Assembly: GCF_030272615.1 (NCBI RefSeq)
Contig: NC_081413.1
Span: 601,024,709-601,088,708, forward strand
Length of the DNA: 64,000 nt
Direction of reading: 5' to 3'
Source of the DNA: Cryptomeria japonica
Taxonomy: Eukaryota; Streptophyta; Pinopsida; Cupressales; Cupressaceae
The position numbers and the translations under genes are program-made. Each line of letters begins with the position of its first letter. The stretch's first letter is position 1. This document shows, piece by piece, positions 33,909-44,834 of this stretch. Below the pieces are notes generated by a model. It was not told where the DNA came from. It saw only the letters and a list, made by a program, of their open reading frames with translations, and made no database searches.

Positions 33909-35037
33909 TGCCTATGAAGTGTGGTACCTGCAGCGCAACACAAACACTCAATAGATCATTACAAGCATGGTTAGAAAATAATAAGCAAATGAAAGATGAA
34001 CAATGACAAAGAGACCTATCACCTCCTAAGAGATGCGAGTATGGATTTGCTCTCAGATCTAGATAAGAAATCCTAGTGACTTGGCTACACCTAGACGAAG
34101 GATTTGAAATGATGATGATGTGAAAACTAGATGAGATTGATTATGATAGATTGATCCAAGAGGATAATTAAGCTAATGATACGCATGATTAAGCTATGAT
34201 GATGATGCAATTAAGCTAGAAAGAGATTAATTAAGCTACATGATTCAACAAAGTAAATGAACAAATTAAGCTAATGCAATTGCCTATAACAACAATGCTC
34301 AAATGATATGCCTATAGTAACAATGCCTAAATTGATAATGAGATCGGATCCTTTGTGCTCTAAAATGGGGGATATTTATAGGATTTCCAAGGCTAGGTGT
34401 GAGGTGACATGAATCAATGGTCAAGATTGAGTCTGAAGATATCAAGGGTGAAATTGGAGGAGGTTGTAGAAGAGGTTGGAGGAAGGGACACTTGTCATCT
34501 CTGTGGTGACAAGTGTCAAGGAGCCTTGCTCATAAGAGGGCAAGTGTCCAAGAGAGGAGACATGTGACCAAAGTGCCACGTGTCTCAAGGGAAGAATATC
34601 CACACCATAAGAGGTTAGGATAAGGAGGTTAGAATGTGCAAGATAGGATAGGGTTAAGCAAATCCAAGGTTAGGTGAATGGGTTAGGTTAGGGGGATGGT
34701 TAGGTTAGGTGGTTGGAAGTTAGGAGGCATGTGGGTAATTTGAATTTAAAAATTCAAATAATAGGAAAAGACTAATGAATTTTCAACAACTCATAAATTG
34801 ATTTGTTTTAATTAATTAGGGGATTAGAAGAATTGATTGAAATGGGGGGAGGATTAATTAATTCGAATTAATTATTCAAAGGGGACCATTCAAATGGACC
34901 TATTAAATAAATCCTTATATTTATTAATAAGTAGATTTAATCAAATTGCTAATGAATTCAATTAAATTAGGAAGGGGGATTAATTAAATAATTGCTTATT
35001 TAATTAATTATCTTCAGACCATTTTTCGGTGTATACA
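33909..35037 (-). repeat. 3' LTR of the truncated Tat element
   Basis: It shows full-length similarity to the solo LTR 6641-7800 (TGCCTATGAAG to GTGTATACA). On the minus strand it is preceded by AAAGAGGGGTAAAA (35038-35054), which sets the direction. It includes a GGTTAGG-rich stretch near 34610-34735. Confidence 0.85.
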
Positions 35038-35054
35038 TTTTACCCCTCTTTGAA

Positions 35055-36290
35055 GCGAGGTGTGATGACGCATTGATTTAAAAAATAATCTCATTTTGAT
35101 GATGATATTGGTTCGATAGGATGCCCTAGACATTGATTGATAAATTGCAGTACAATGATGCCCCCTTGGGATATCAATTGAGATAATTGATTTTTGGAGT
35201 TTGAATTTTTGCGAAATTGATATCCTGATTAGAGATGATTCAATTTCTACAACTGTGATTGATGAAAGTGTGAGTTATACGATCATGATGATGTGGTCTT
35301 GATTATTGATAAAGCTTGATTGATTAGATTGATAAGATAGAGATTCGGTCTGGTTTCAGGAATGACACCTCCTGTATAAGACAAATATGATCGAAGTGTC
35401 TAGTTTCAGGAATGATATATCCTGTATAAGACTTGATCTAGAACGTTTGGTTCCAGGAAAGATACATCCTGTATAAGACATGATAGGATTGATTTAGATG
35501 CAATCGATTGATAGAATTGATAACATTGATTGGATAAAGAACTGAAAGTTTGTTGATATTAGGTTGCAGGAAGATTCAAATATTTTGAGGAAGTAACATA
35601 AAATTTGTGTTGGGTCCACAATATATGGAGAGAGATGAGTCATCGGTCTGATTATGTATACACTTATGATGATACCTTGATGATTCCTACGACAGAGTTA
35701 ACCTTGGATAAAATGAGCTTGTGGGATCCCATGCAAGAATGAAATGCAAGCTAAATGCAAATGCAAATGCAAGGCTATGACCGGACTAGTCACTAGGTTG
35801 TTGCATTTTGTCATCATTGAGATTTTTTTAAATGTGGGAAGTGAGTGCAAACATTGATAGTATAATTAAACCATGATAACTCGAGCACTACTTTCCTGGA
35901 TTTTGATATTGCAAGTTAGCAAAAGCATCGAGGTATAATCTAACCAAGATGACCTGAGCGTTGCTTGCATAAAACACGCCACATTAACCATTTCTATACG
36001 CAAATCGAAAATGTCTTTGATGATACTCTGATGATCATGTCCTGAGACAAATTTGCACATATTAATGATTAATTTACAGACAACAGAAGAAAAACATCAT
36101 GTTCCTTCCTTGTTCCTCTAGTCAGAGACATCATGGAGTCACTCAGAAAGCATGATAGCAAAAATCAAGATAGAAAAGTTGAATAAGCATGGTAAAATCA
36201 TTATCCACAAGATATCATTCATTGAAAAAAGTGTGACGTGCTTAGATTGACATGTGATAGTTTGATTGTTGACAATTTGATCTCATGTTC
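35055..36290 (-). other. 3' untranslated internal region of the Tat element with triple repeats
   Basis: Three imperfect units of ~31 bp, around GTTTCAGGAATGATA and TCCTGTATAAGAC, start at 35352, 35402 and 35449. No coding sequence is seen. The region resembles 416-1632 in phrase content. Confidence 0.6.
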
Positions 36291-37799
36291 TGTTAGTTAA
36301 GATGAGAGGGGGGGGTGAATCATAAAAACTTCACTATACAATATATTCACCAAATTCAACCTCGGTAGCCTTTACTGATATGCAACTATGATTGTAAATC
36401 ATTCAATACTCATAAACAGATACACTTAAAATATCATAACACATTTAACACCAGATTTAATGTGGAAACCCAAATAGGGAAAAACCACTGTAAGATTTCG
36501 GACCCACTAAGAAATATACCATTCTAGAGTATGCTCAATTAAAATCTAATCCAGTTATAGATTACAAAAACACATTGCTAGATGTGACCCGGTTAAGGGA
36601 TTTCCCTTAGACTTGTTAGAGTCTTGCACTTTGTTAGAAGTGACCTTGTCAAATGATTTCAAACACTCATTTAGAATGCTACCTTGCTAGAGGGTTTACA
36701 AATAAGACTATTAAGTCCACTCGGTTAAGAGATTTCCTGTCACTTACAAAATAAATAACAGTAATAAAATATATCTACAACTTCACATCTGAAATGCTAA
36801 AGCAGATTCTATATGCTCAAAACAATCTTGTCATAGGACTTATCTTGCTTCTTGCTAGGCTTCTCAATCTGTTCTTCAATCAGATCTTCAATCTTCTGTG
36901 CTCGGTGATCACTACTATCGTGTCACTTTTCTTCTACTTTGCCCGCATACATTGTTCATCAACAGTTTCTTATTTATGAACAATACCTAACCACTTAATC
37001 TCCTTGGTCACATTTCCCATGATCAATCTTAGCCATCAGATCTTAAAATGTGACTAGGTTCATTGTATCCTTCAATCTAAAAATGTTTTACCTTGCCTTG
37101 GAACTTGTGCTAGGTTATGATAGTTCAATCTGCACTGTAGATCTTATCTCTTGTATTTTCGATGTCGTAGATCCTCAACAAACTTCTTGCACGACATACC
37201 AATCATCTGATCAACTCCAGCTCATTGGTATTCTACATTTAATAATGTATTTATCCATCCAATGCATTTTGTTATTACTCGGTTGTTACTCCATAAATAC
37301 TGAACTTCACTCGGTAGATATTCTGCCTTCTTTAACTGATAGTGATAACCTTAGGGTTTACTGACTAGCATCTTGCTTGGTAACATAGAACAATATCAAG
37401 CCTTAACTAATTCTATAGCTTGAAATCTTTTCTCCTTTTTGTTCAGTCTTTGAATACTCACATAGAGGATATCAAAACAATCAAAACAACATAATATCAT
37501 CACTATCTAACTCAGTAATAGTTGCCCATTGAATAACTTATTATTCCCCTTTTATTTTCACATTCATTCTGTGTCTCTTACCGACATCTTTATACTTATC
37601 AAAACATACTCATTAAGATATGGCAACATCATACTAAATCAGAAAATCAATTGCTTGACATCAATGACAAAATAATGTTATTAAGATAGTAATCATCCTT
37701 TCTCAATTATATCAACAATCTCCATCAACCTTCTCAATATCCTCATACCAACAAACTTACTAAGATGCTAACAATCTCCTTTTGTGAAAATGCTAACAG
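36291..37799 (-). mobile_element. Copia relic: one LTR plus a few internal bases, inserted in the Tat element
   Basis: On the minus strand an LTR runs from TGTTAGCATCTTAG (37773) to CTCATCTTAACTAACA (36291). It has the CAGTGGTTTTTCCC and CACCCCCCCTCTC phrases typical of copia LTR ends. It is preceded by the polypurine tract CAAAAGGAGAT (37774-37784). Before that lies a second TGTTAGCAT (37790-37798), probably the remains of the 5' LTR. TGTTC flanks both sides (36286-36290 and 37800-37804). The two remaining ends with almost no internal sequence suggest deletion after insertion. Confidence 0.65.
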
Positions 37800-38220
37800 T
37801 GTTCATCGTTGGACATGTCTCAGTTTTCGCTTGATAAGAGTTGCCTGACTATTGTTCTACCTGTTTGATTAAGCTCAAAATGATAAAAAAATTTGCCCCT
37901 AGCTAGGTGCAGGATTTTACCCCAAGCCTAGAAACAAATTCATTATGATATACCGAATGATCCAAACCATGATGAGAAGCCACCTGGGATGCCTGCATAT
38001 GTACACAGGCTTTATGATGGATATGAACAATGCTAATGAAAAAAGAATGCAAGCGAAAGGATGCATGAACCAATAGATGGAAGAGCTAGCTGACAGATAG
38101 CGCCTGTTTGCCAGGTTTTCACCATCTATTTTTTATTGCACTTTTTCTCATATTTGATTTTTTTTTTTCACTATTTTTGAATTTTCTGCTTTTTCACTGT
38201 TTTTGGATTTTTTTGCTTTT
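37800..38220 (-). other. Continuation of the Tat 3' region next to the integrase stop
   Basis: It is T-rich near 38130-38220, and no gene is seen. It resumes the sequence interrupted at 36290. Confidence 0.5.
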
Positions 38221-39608
38221 TCAGACATAAAACTTCTTCAGATGCATGCTATTGATGTGTTTCTTGAGCAGATCCCCATCTTGTGTTGATAGCTGATATG
38301 CTTTAGACTCAAATACTGCTGTGACCACAAACAGACCTAACCAGTTTGGTTCAAACTTCCCTTTCTTTTCTTGATTTGCCTGATTGCGTGGATTTTCTTT
38401 AAGTACTAGTTCTCCAACTTGAAATGTTCTCGGTTTGACCTTATGATTATAACTATGACACGTTCTTCGCTGATATACCTTTAAATGATCAAAGTAATTT
38501 TGTCTTTGTTCATGGATTAATTCTAACTCCCACAATCTAGATACTTGTTGTTCTTCATCTGGGATAAGACCTTTTAATGATACTTGTAGAGAAGGTGTCT
38601 CCACTTCTATTGGTAGTATTGCTTCTGATCCATAGACAAGAGAGAAAGGTGTGGCGTCTGTTGGTGTGTGGATACTGGTATGGTAGGCCCATAGAGCAAG
38701 GTTCAATTGAATATGCCAATCTCTTCCAACATCATTCACAGTCATTTTGAGGATTTTTCAGAATGGTTTTGTTTGATGCCTCTGCTCCCTTGTAGATATT
38801 AGGGTGTTGAAAATCTGTGTTGGATCTTGAATTTGTCACATAGCTCTTGGACATCCTGATTCTTAAATGGTCGTCCATTATCAGTGATAATGGTCATGGG
38901 TATTCCATAGTGACAGATGATGTAGTTCAAGATAAATGCAACAATTTTTTTTCCTGCGATATTGATGAGAGGTACTGCCTCAATCTATTTTGTGAAATAT
39001 TTTGTAGCTACAAGGATGAATTTGTGACCATTGGATGAAGAAGGATTTATCTTTCCTACTAGATCAAGACCCCATTGGAAGAAAGGCCAAGATGTTGCTA
39101 AAGCATGAAGTTCTTGTGCTAGTGCATGAATTAAATTTCCATGGATCTGACATTGTTTACATGTTTTAATTATTTGAAAAGAATCTCGTTCCATAGTTGG
39201 CCAATAATAGCCCAAGCGTATGAGTTTTTTTGAAAGGGTAAGACCACTTGAATGGGTGCCACAAATGTCATTATGAACTTTATTTAAGGCCTTCTCAGAT
39301 TCTTCTTGTTCGAGACATCTTAAAAGAGTACCGTCTAGACCTAATTTAAAAAGGGTATCCGTGACAAGAGTATAATGGGAGGATTGGCGAATAAAGTTTC
39401 TCTTTTGGTTTTTTGACAAGTCAGGAGGGAGGATATAATATTTCAGGTATGCGCAAGTTTGGCCATAGCGGGAGGAATCATGCCCAACAAGGTAACAGAT
39501 AGTTTGGGAATCAGGACAATTATGTGCAGGGTAAAACAACTCTTCCACTAGGAATTTGTAACGCTCTTGATTTTCCTGTGTCTGAAGGAGAGAATCAAGT
39601 ATTGCCAT
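38221..39608 (-). pseudogene. Tat integrase (broken)
   Basis: The frame at 39608-38985 carries a His-His-Cys-Cys zinc domain (NKVHNDICGTHSSG, CKQCQ) and the first catalytic Asp region (WGLDLVGKI). The frame at 38745-38221 carries the core end and C-terminal part (PFSLVYGSEAILPIEVE, then FQVGELVLK and KFEPNWLGLF). The segment between (38746-38984), which should hold the second Asp and the Glu, is frameshifted. The PIEVE phrase is characteristic of Tat/Athila-group integrases. It cannot be functional as it stands. Confidence 0.88.
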
Positions 39609-39665
39609 GGCATCTGCTACTTTGTTGTCATTTCTTGGAATCTGCTGAAAAGTTATTTCTACAAA

Positions 39666-40121
39666 TTATTTCTTGATATCATCAACCATCTTCTTATAAG
39701 GCATTAACTTTTCATCTATTGTTTGATAATCATCATTGATTTGATTGATGACAAGATGAGAGTCTCCAAAGACTTGAAGTTGTGTAATGTTCCATTCTAT
39801 AGCCATTTTGATACTTGTAACCAAAGCTTCATATTCTATTGTATTGTTGGTGCATGGAAAGCGTAATTTGTATGCTTTTGGAATTGTATGACCTTGTGGC
39901 ATGATGAATAGAATACCTCCTCTTGATCCATGCTTTGTATATGAACCATCAAAGTATAATTGCCATGTTTTTGTGGTGACCGTTAGGATATCAGCATTGG
40001 GAAACTCAATCTGTAAAGGATGATCATCTTGAAGTGGTGCCTCTGCTAGTTGGTCTACAATGACTTGCCCCTTGATAGCTTTTCTGTCTATATACTCAAT
40101 ATCAAACTTACTAAGGATCAT
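39666..40121 (-). pseudogene. Archaeal-type RNase H domain (aRNH) of the Tat element
   Basis: The frame carries WQLYFDGSYTKHGSRGG, NNTIEYEAL and FGDSHLVINQI, that is, the Asp, Glu and Asp catalytic positions of a second RNase H. Known Tat elements carry such an extra RNase H between the ordinary RH and integrase, which is the position here. It begins after the RH C-terminus (SKFDIEYIDRKAIKG). Confidence 0.85.
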
Positions 40122-41705
40122 GATCCATTTTGCTAGTCAACCTGTTAATGCTGTCTTGCTGAGCAAATACTTTAATGGGTCAATTTTAGCAATCAACTTG
40201 ATGGAGTGAGATAGTAGATAGTGTCTTAATTTTTGAGAAGAAAAAACTACTGCCAAGCATGCTTTTTCTATTAGTGAATAGTGGATTTCATATCCTACTA
40301 ATGTTATGCTAATGTAGTAGATGGCTCATTCTTTTCCTTCATTATCCTGTTGAGCAAGCATAACTCCTAATGATACTTCGGTGGTTGATACATAGAGTAA
40401 CAATGGCTTTCCTGGAATTGATGACATTAGGATGGGTGGTTGCATGAGATAGGCTTTTATCTTATTGAATGCATCCTCACATTGATGGTCCCACCTGAAA
40501 TAAACATTTTTATGCAATAGATGAGTAAATGGTTGGCATTTATTTGCTAGTTGAGCAACAAATCTTCTGATTGACTGGAGTCTTCCTTGAAGTGATCTTA
40601 GTTGACTGATATTCTGGGGAGATGCCATTTCCATGATTGCTTTGACCTTAGCTGGATCTACTTCAATACCTCTAGCTGAAACAATGTATCCCAATAGCTT
40701 GCCTGAAGTGACACCAAAGGCACATTTCTTGGGATTGAGCCGTAGCTTATACTGTTCTAACCTGTCAAAGATCCTTTCTAGTATTCCTATATGGTCTTCT
40801 TTGTTGTATGATTTGGCCAATATTTCATCCACATAATCTTCCATGAATGTATGCATCATGTCATGGAATATCGTTATCACAGCTCTCTAATATGTAGCAT
40901 CTGCATTCTTTAGTCCAAAAGGCATGACGTTCCATTAGAAAGTACCCCATGGACATGTGAAAGCTATCTTTTCTTGATCTTCAGGTGCTATTTTAATATG
41001 ATTGCATCTGAAGAAACCATCCATTAGATAAAACATGGAGTGTCCAACGGTTAAATCTACAATGATGTCAATGTTAGGCAAAGGAAAATCATCCTTTGGA
41101 CATGCATTATTAAGATCTCTGAAGTCTATGCATATTCTGATACTTTTATCTGGTTTGGAAACATGAACGATGTTTGATACCCATTGAGGATAAGCTATAG
41201 GTTTGATGAATCTGACCTCCAATAATTTATTTAGTTCTGCTTTGACTAGAAGAGCAATATGTGGATGCATTTTCCTTAATTTTTGTTTAACTGGTTTGGC
41301 TCTTGGACTGACATTTAAGTGATGCATAATAAGCTTTGGATCCAATCCTGGCATGTCTGCATATGACCAGGCAAAATTGATTTGCCGCTGTTTGAAGAAT
41401 TCCATATATTGTTGCATTTCTTTCTCTGACAGAGAAGTTGTTGGATGTAGGATCTTTGGTTGTTCTGTTGTCCCAATGTTAATTGCCTTTGTTGGTTCGA
41501 TCAAAATGAATGACCTTTCTTGATAGTGCGCAGGTAAAGTGTCAAATCTCTCATCTTTTGGCGCCTCGAGGAGGTTTTCATCATTAGATGCGTCCTTTCT
41601 TTTTACTTTTTCTTGATCTAATGTTGTCAAGAAATGAATTTCAACATTAGACCTGATATTGTTTTCTTTATTTTCACTTTTGCGACTAGGAGATTTGGCA
41701 CCCAC
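40122..41705 (-). pseudogene. Tat reverse transcriptase and RNase H (broken)
   Basis: The 41705-40935 frame has a linker and the RT N-terminal half (FIKPIAYPQWVSNIV, RICIDFRDLNNACPKDDFPL, FTCPWGTF). The 40880-40326 frame has the palm and connection (EDYVDEILAKS, LNPKKCAFGV, LLGYIVSARGIEVDP) and the RNase H start (LLLYVSTTEVSLGVMLAQ). The active-site motif reads YVDE instead of YVDD. A stop in the MPFGL-to-YVDE stretch separates the two frames, and RH continues with stops to about 40122. Confidence 0.88.
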
Positions 41706-42047
41706 TTGACTAGAAGATGCGTTATTGAAATTCTTGGTGAAATTTGTTGCGGGTTCGATTGCATTAAGATATACAGATATGGCATGGTCATTAGGAAAGG
41801 TATCAATGGCTGTATGTCTTTCATTTTCCCAATCAATAAGTTCAGGGTGGGTTAGAGGTAGGGGGTCATCAGGTTGAGATATTTCGAGGGTATCAAGGGT
41901 GATGATAGATGTGTCAAAGTTTTTGATATGTATATCAATGTCTAGAATGGTACTCTCATCAGAATGACCTCACACAAGGAGCTCCTGATTATCCTCGATT
42001 AAGTCCAAGTCAGTCGAATGTGATTCTAATTCAAGTGGGCTAGTTCC

Positions 42048-42780
42048 TCACATTTGCACTGCATACATGTGAACTACATCAACTCCTACATCTTCTTCAA
42101 AGCAATTTTCTTTAGCTGATTCTTTAGAGTGATAGGAATCCCATTCCCATTCGTTAGAATCTATCTTACTTGTAGCTTGCAATCTACAGATTTGTTCATA
42201 TAGCGTTTGATTCTTTTCTTCTGTTTTTCTTGCTATATCTTTTCTTCTTTCATATTCAACCTCTTCTGGACTGAGATTGAGTTCTATCAACCTTACTATG
42301 AGTTCTCCTTGAGTAGTACTAGGTTCGTGCTTTCTTTGATTGAGAGTTAATGCTACTTGGGAGGTGCTTTTAGTTTGTTTTTCTTGTTGATTTGAAGCTT
42401 GCTTCTTTTGCCATTTCATGTTTGCTTGTACTTGTTTCTTGGATGATGCTTCTTCTCTTTCAATTGCAAGTTGTTCTTGTCTATTTTCATATTCCTCTTG
42501 TTGTTGGCTAAAATATGTGTCTTCTAGTAGAGTAACTTGACCATACCCTAAGCCTGCTTGTCTGTAGCCTGCTGAGTGTAAGGTTGGATAGGTTTTGAGA
42601 TACCTTCTTTTCTCTTTCCTATAGGGCTTGTTCTAGTGTATCCCATTTTTCTAAGAATGTTCAATCCTTTTCCATACTTTTCTGTGGGTATGCAGACATT
42701 GTTGATATTTTGTTGGACTTCTTCATCCTTGTATAGCCACTGTAGTACATCTGTGTCTTCTATTTTCCTCTAATAAGGTC
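42048..42780 (-). pseudogene. G-patch-like protease-RT linker of the Tat element
   Basis: Read across stops, the upstream part contains KYGKGLNILRKMGY then IGKRKEGI, the G-patch-like pattern found between protease and RT in Tat-group elements. The frame at 42419-42048 is charged and coiled-coil-like (QQEKQTKS, LNLSPEEVEYERRKDIARK). Upstream sequence is cut at 42845. Confidence 0.6.
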
Positions 42781-42845
42781 CCAGCACTAACAAATGCTCC
42801 ATCAAATATTGGAAGATGTTTCACATTTGGTTGTTGTTTAGAGTT

Positions 42846-43240
42846 TGTAATACCCTAAAAATGGTCATCTAAACCATGGGCCCCTAATCTCGACAACATC
42901 ACCAAGGTCCTAACCAAAGGCAATTAAATCAATCTTGAGCACATTATTAATTCTTTAATCATCAAATATCACATGGCAAATCAATTACTCAATATTAATT
43001 AAATATTCATTTAATTAATTGAATCAATTCCAAGAATATCATTTTGATCAATTATCCCATTTTAATTTATTAAATATCCTTGCATATTTAATTAATTAAT
43101 AAAATTGCCATTTAATCATTCAAAAAGAATTAATTTATTACAAAAGAGGAATTAATTACAAAACAAGAGTTGAATTGAAATTAAACAAAAATAATTGAAT
43201 TGAGAGAAGGAAGACTATTTCTTAGAACTAGCAAAACAAG
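42846..43240 (+). repeat. LTR fragment of another gypsy element
   Basis: It begins TGTAATACCCTAAAAATGG, a common start of gypsy LTRs, exactly where Tat homology stops. It is AT-rich with AATTAATTTATTA phrases and runs into a gag fragment without a recognisable LTR end or primer site, so it is probably rearranged. Confidence 0.45.
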
Positions 43241-43861
43241 GTGCTAAAATTCCCACTGGATATGATGTTTAGACGCTCATTTACTAAAAAGAAAGAATCA
43301 CCTATACTCATGGTACACAAACAATTACTAGCCTTACGAATGGAGGTCACAAAACTGAAGAATAAGGATAAGTCCCCAAAACAATATTCTCTGGAAACGA
43401 TATGTCCCTTTCCATTTGACAAGAATCTATACATGCCTCCATTTCCCTCACGAGTGGAGATCCCAAAATTTGATAAGTATGATGGTACCTCAGATCCCCA
43501 AGATCATGTCAGAGAGTTTTGTGCTGCCTGTATGGAGTTCATGCACGATCAAACATACCTCATGCACCTTTTCCCGAGGAGTTTAGGCGGTCAAGCAACG
43601 AAATGGTTCTCAAGTCTAGCCAAATGAATAAAAATGTTTGAAGAACTAATCCAACTATTTTTACAATAGTACTCATACAACATTCGACATCCTATTACTA
43701 TGATCGAGCTTTGCAATACTAAACAAAAAACAAGAGAGCCTCTTCTTACTTTTCTCCAACCCTAGAGAAAGATGTTTTCTAGGTATTCTCAACCTATCCC
43801 AGACTCTGAGAAAATGGATATATTTGTCAATAACTTGGTCCCCAAACTGAAATATAGTAAA
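43241..43861 (+). pseudogene. Tat-type gag fragment
   Basis: The frame at 43241-43627 encodes capsid-like Gag (YMPPFPSRVEIPKFDKYDG, DPQDHVREF, GGQATKWFSSL). It continues beyond a stop, ending FVNNLVPKLKY at the point where the 4.78-kb repeat begins (43862). The reading does not resume after 59713. Confidence 0.75.
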
Positions 43862-44012
43862 TGTTACTGTGTCATTTATTCCTCATGACAAGAGTGAGTC
43901 ATCCTATAAAAATTTCATTCAGAGTCCTTATTTTTCTTGTGATACCTTGGTTCAAGCCCCTAGTATGTCTGTAAATCCTTTTTCAATCAAATGTCAAGTT
44001 TAGGTAATTGGT

Positions 44013-44364
44013 TGAACTCTGTGAACACGTTGAACCATCTTGAACCGGGTTCAATAGGTTCATTTAGGTTCCATAGGTTCATAGGTGTTCAGGGAGGTTT
44101 TTCATACTAATATTTTCTTTAAGTGTCTTGCAGCGGCTCTCTAAAGTTTCTCGTTCAGTGATTTGTTACTTTATTTCTCTCTGGGTTTTGAACTCATTGA
44201 ACCAAAGTTCAAGAGGTTCAAATGTGTTCAACATGTTCAATAAAGCACAAATGGTTAGCAGCCTGGTATAATTAATTTTCTCGGCAAGATTTTCCATGAG
44301 CACAATGTACATCTTGAATTACTTGAACGCTAATGAAGTCTATTCAGGATGTTCATATGTGTTC
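44013..44364. promoter_or_regulatory. Array of 18 GTTCA/TGAAC motifs
   Basis: I count 18 occurrences on either strand in ~350 bp, many extended to GTTCAA or TTGAAC. Chance would give about one. The same array is in the right repeat (about 55081-55435). It lies between the first TATA-like box and the accessory ORF. A regulatory protein-binding role is only inferred. Confidence 0.55.
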
Positions 44365-44834
44365 AAAGTTGGTGGGTCCCGTGGGTTTTAATGATTTGAT
44401 GGTGTATTCATTGCCAAATATGAGGAAGCAGAACCATGTCTTAAGTGACATCAATCCTTGGTTTTTTGAAGTAAGTAATCATTTCGGGAACTAGCGGTTA
44501 CTTAAAAAATGCCGCCATGCATTCAATGCATGCGTGCGATGTCCAATCCACAAACTTAACACACTCAGACTGAAAATTGGAATTATTGCATTCAATGTTT
44601 CCATATCATTGCCTTCACTAATAAGGTATGAAGGATTGTTAGTGCTCCGCATTTGTTCCCCACTGCTGCGTTTTTGTTTTTCCTGGATAGGAGTCTTGTT
44701 TGCGGCTAAGTCATTGTCTGGTTGTTCAACTGTGAAGGTGAGTTCTTTTCTCATCCTCTCTAGTAGTTTTTGCTTGCATTTTCTCTCTCATAGAAAGTTT
44801 TCCTGCAACCAGTTTAGGCTTACTGCTTTGAAGT

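Larger units (their letters stand above)
33909..42845 (-). mobile_element. 5'-truncated Tat-lineage gypsy element (minus strand)
   Basis: From its 3' end it comprises the LTR (33909-35037), polypurine tract, 3' UTR, and a pol region with integrase, archaeal-type RNase H, RT/RH and a G-patch-like linker. The order RT-RH-aRNH-IN is the usual Tat order. The 5' LTR, gag and most of the protease are missing: homology stops at 42845, where a different LTR begins with TGTAATACCC. A copia relic is inserted at 36291-37799. Many stops and frame changes make it non-functional. Confidence 0.85.
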
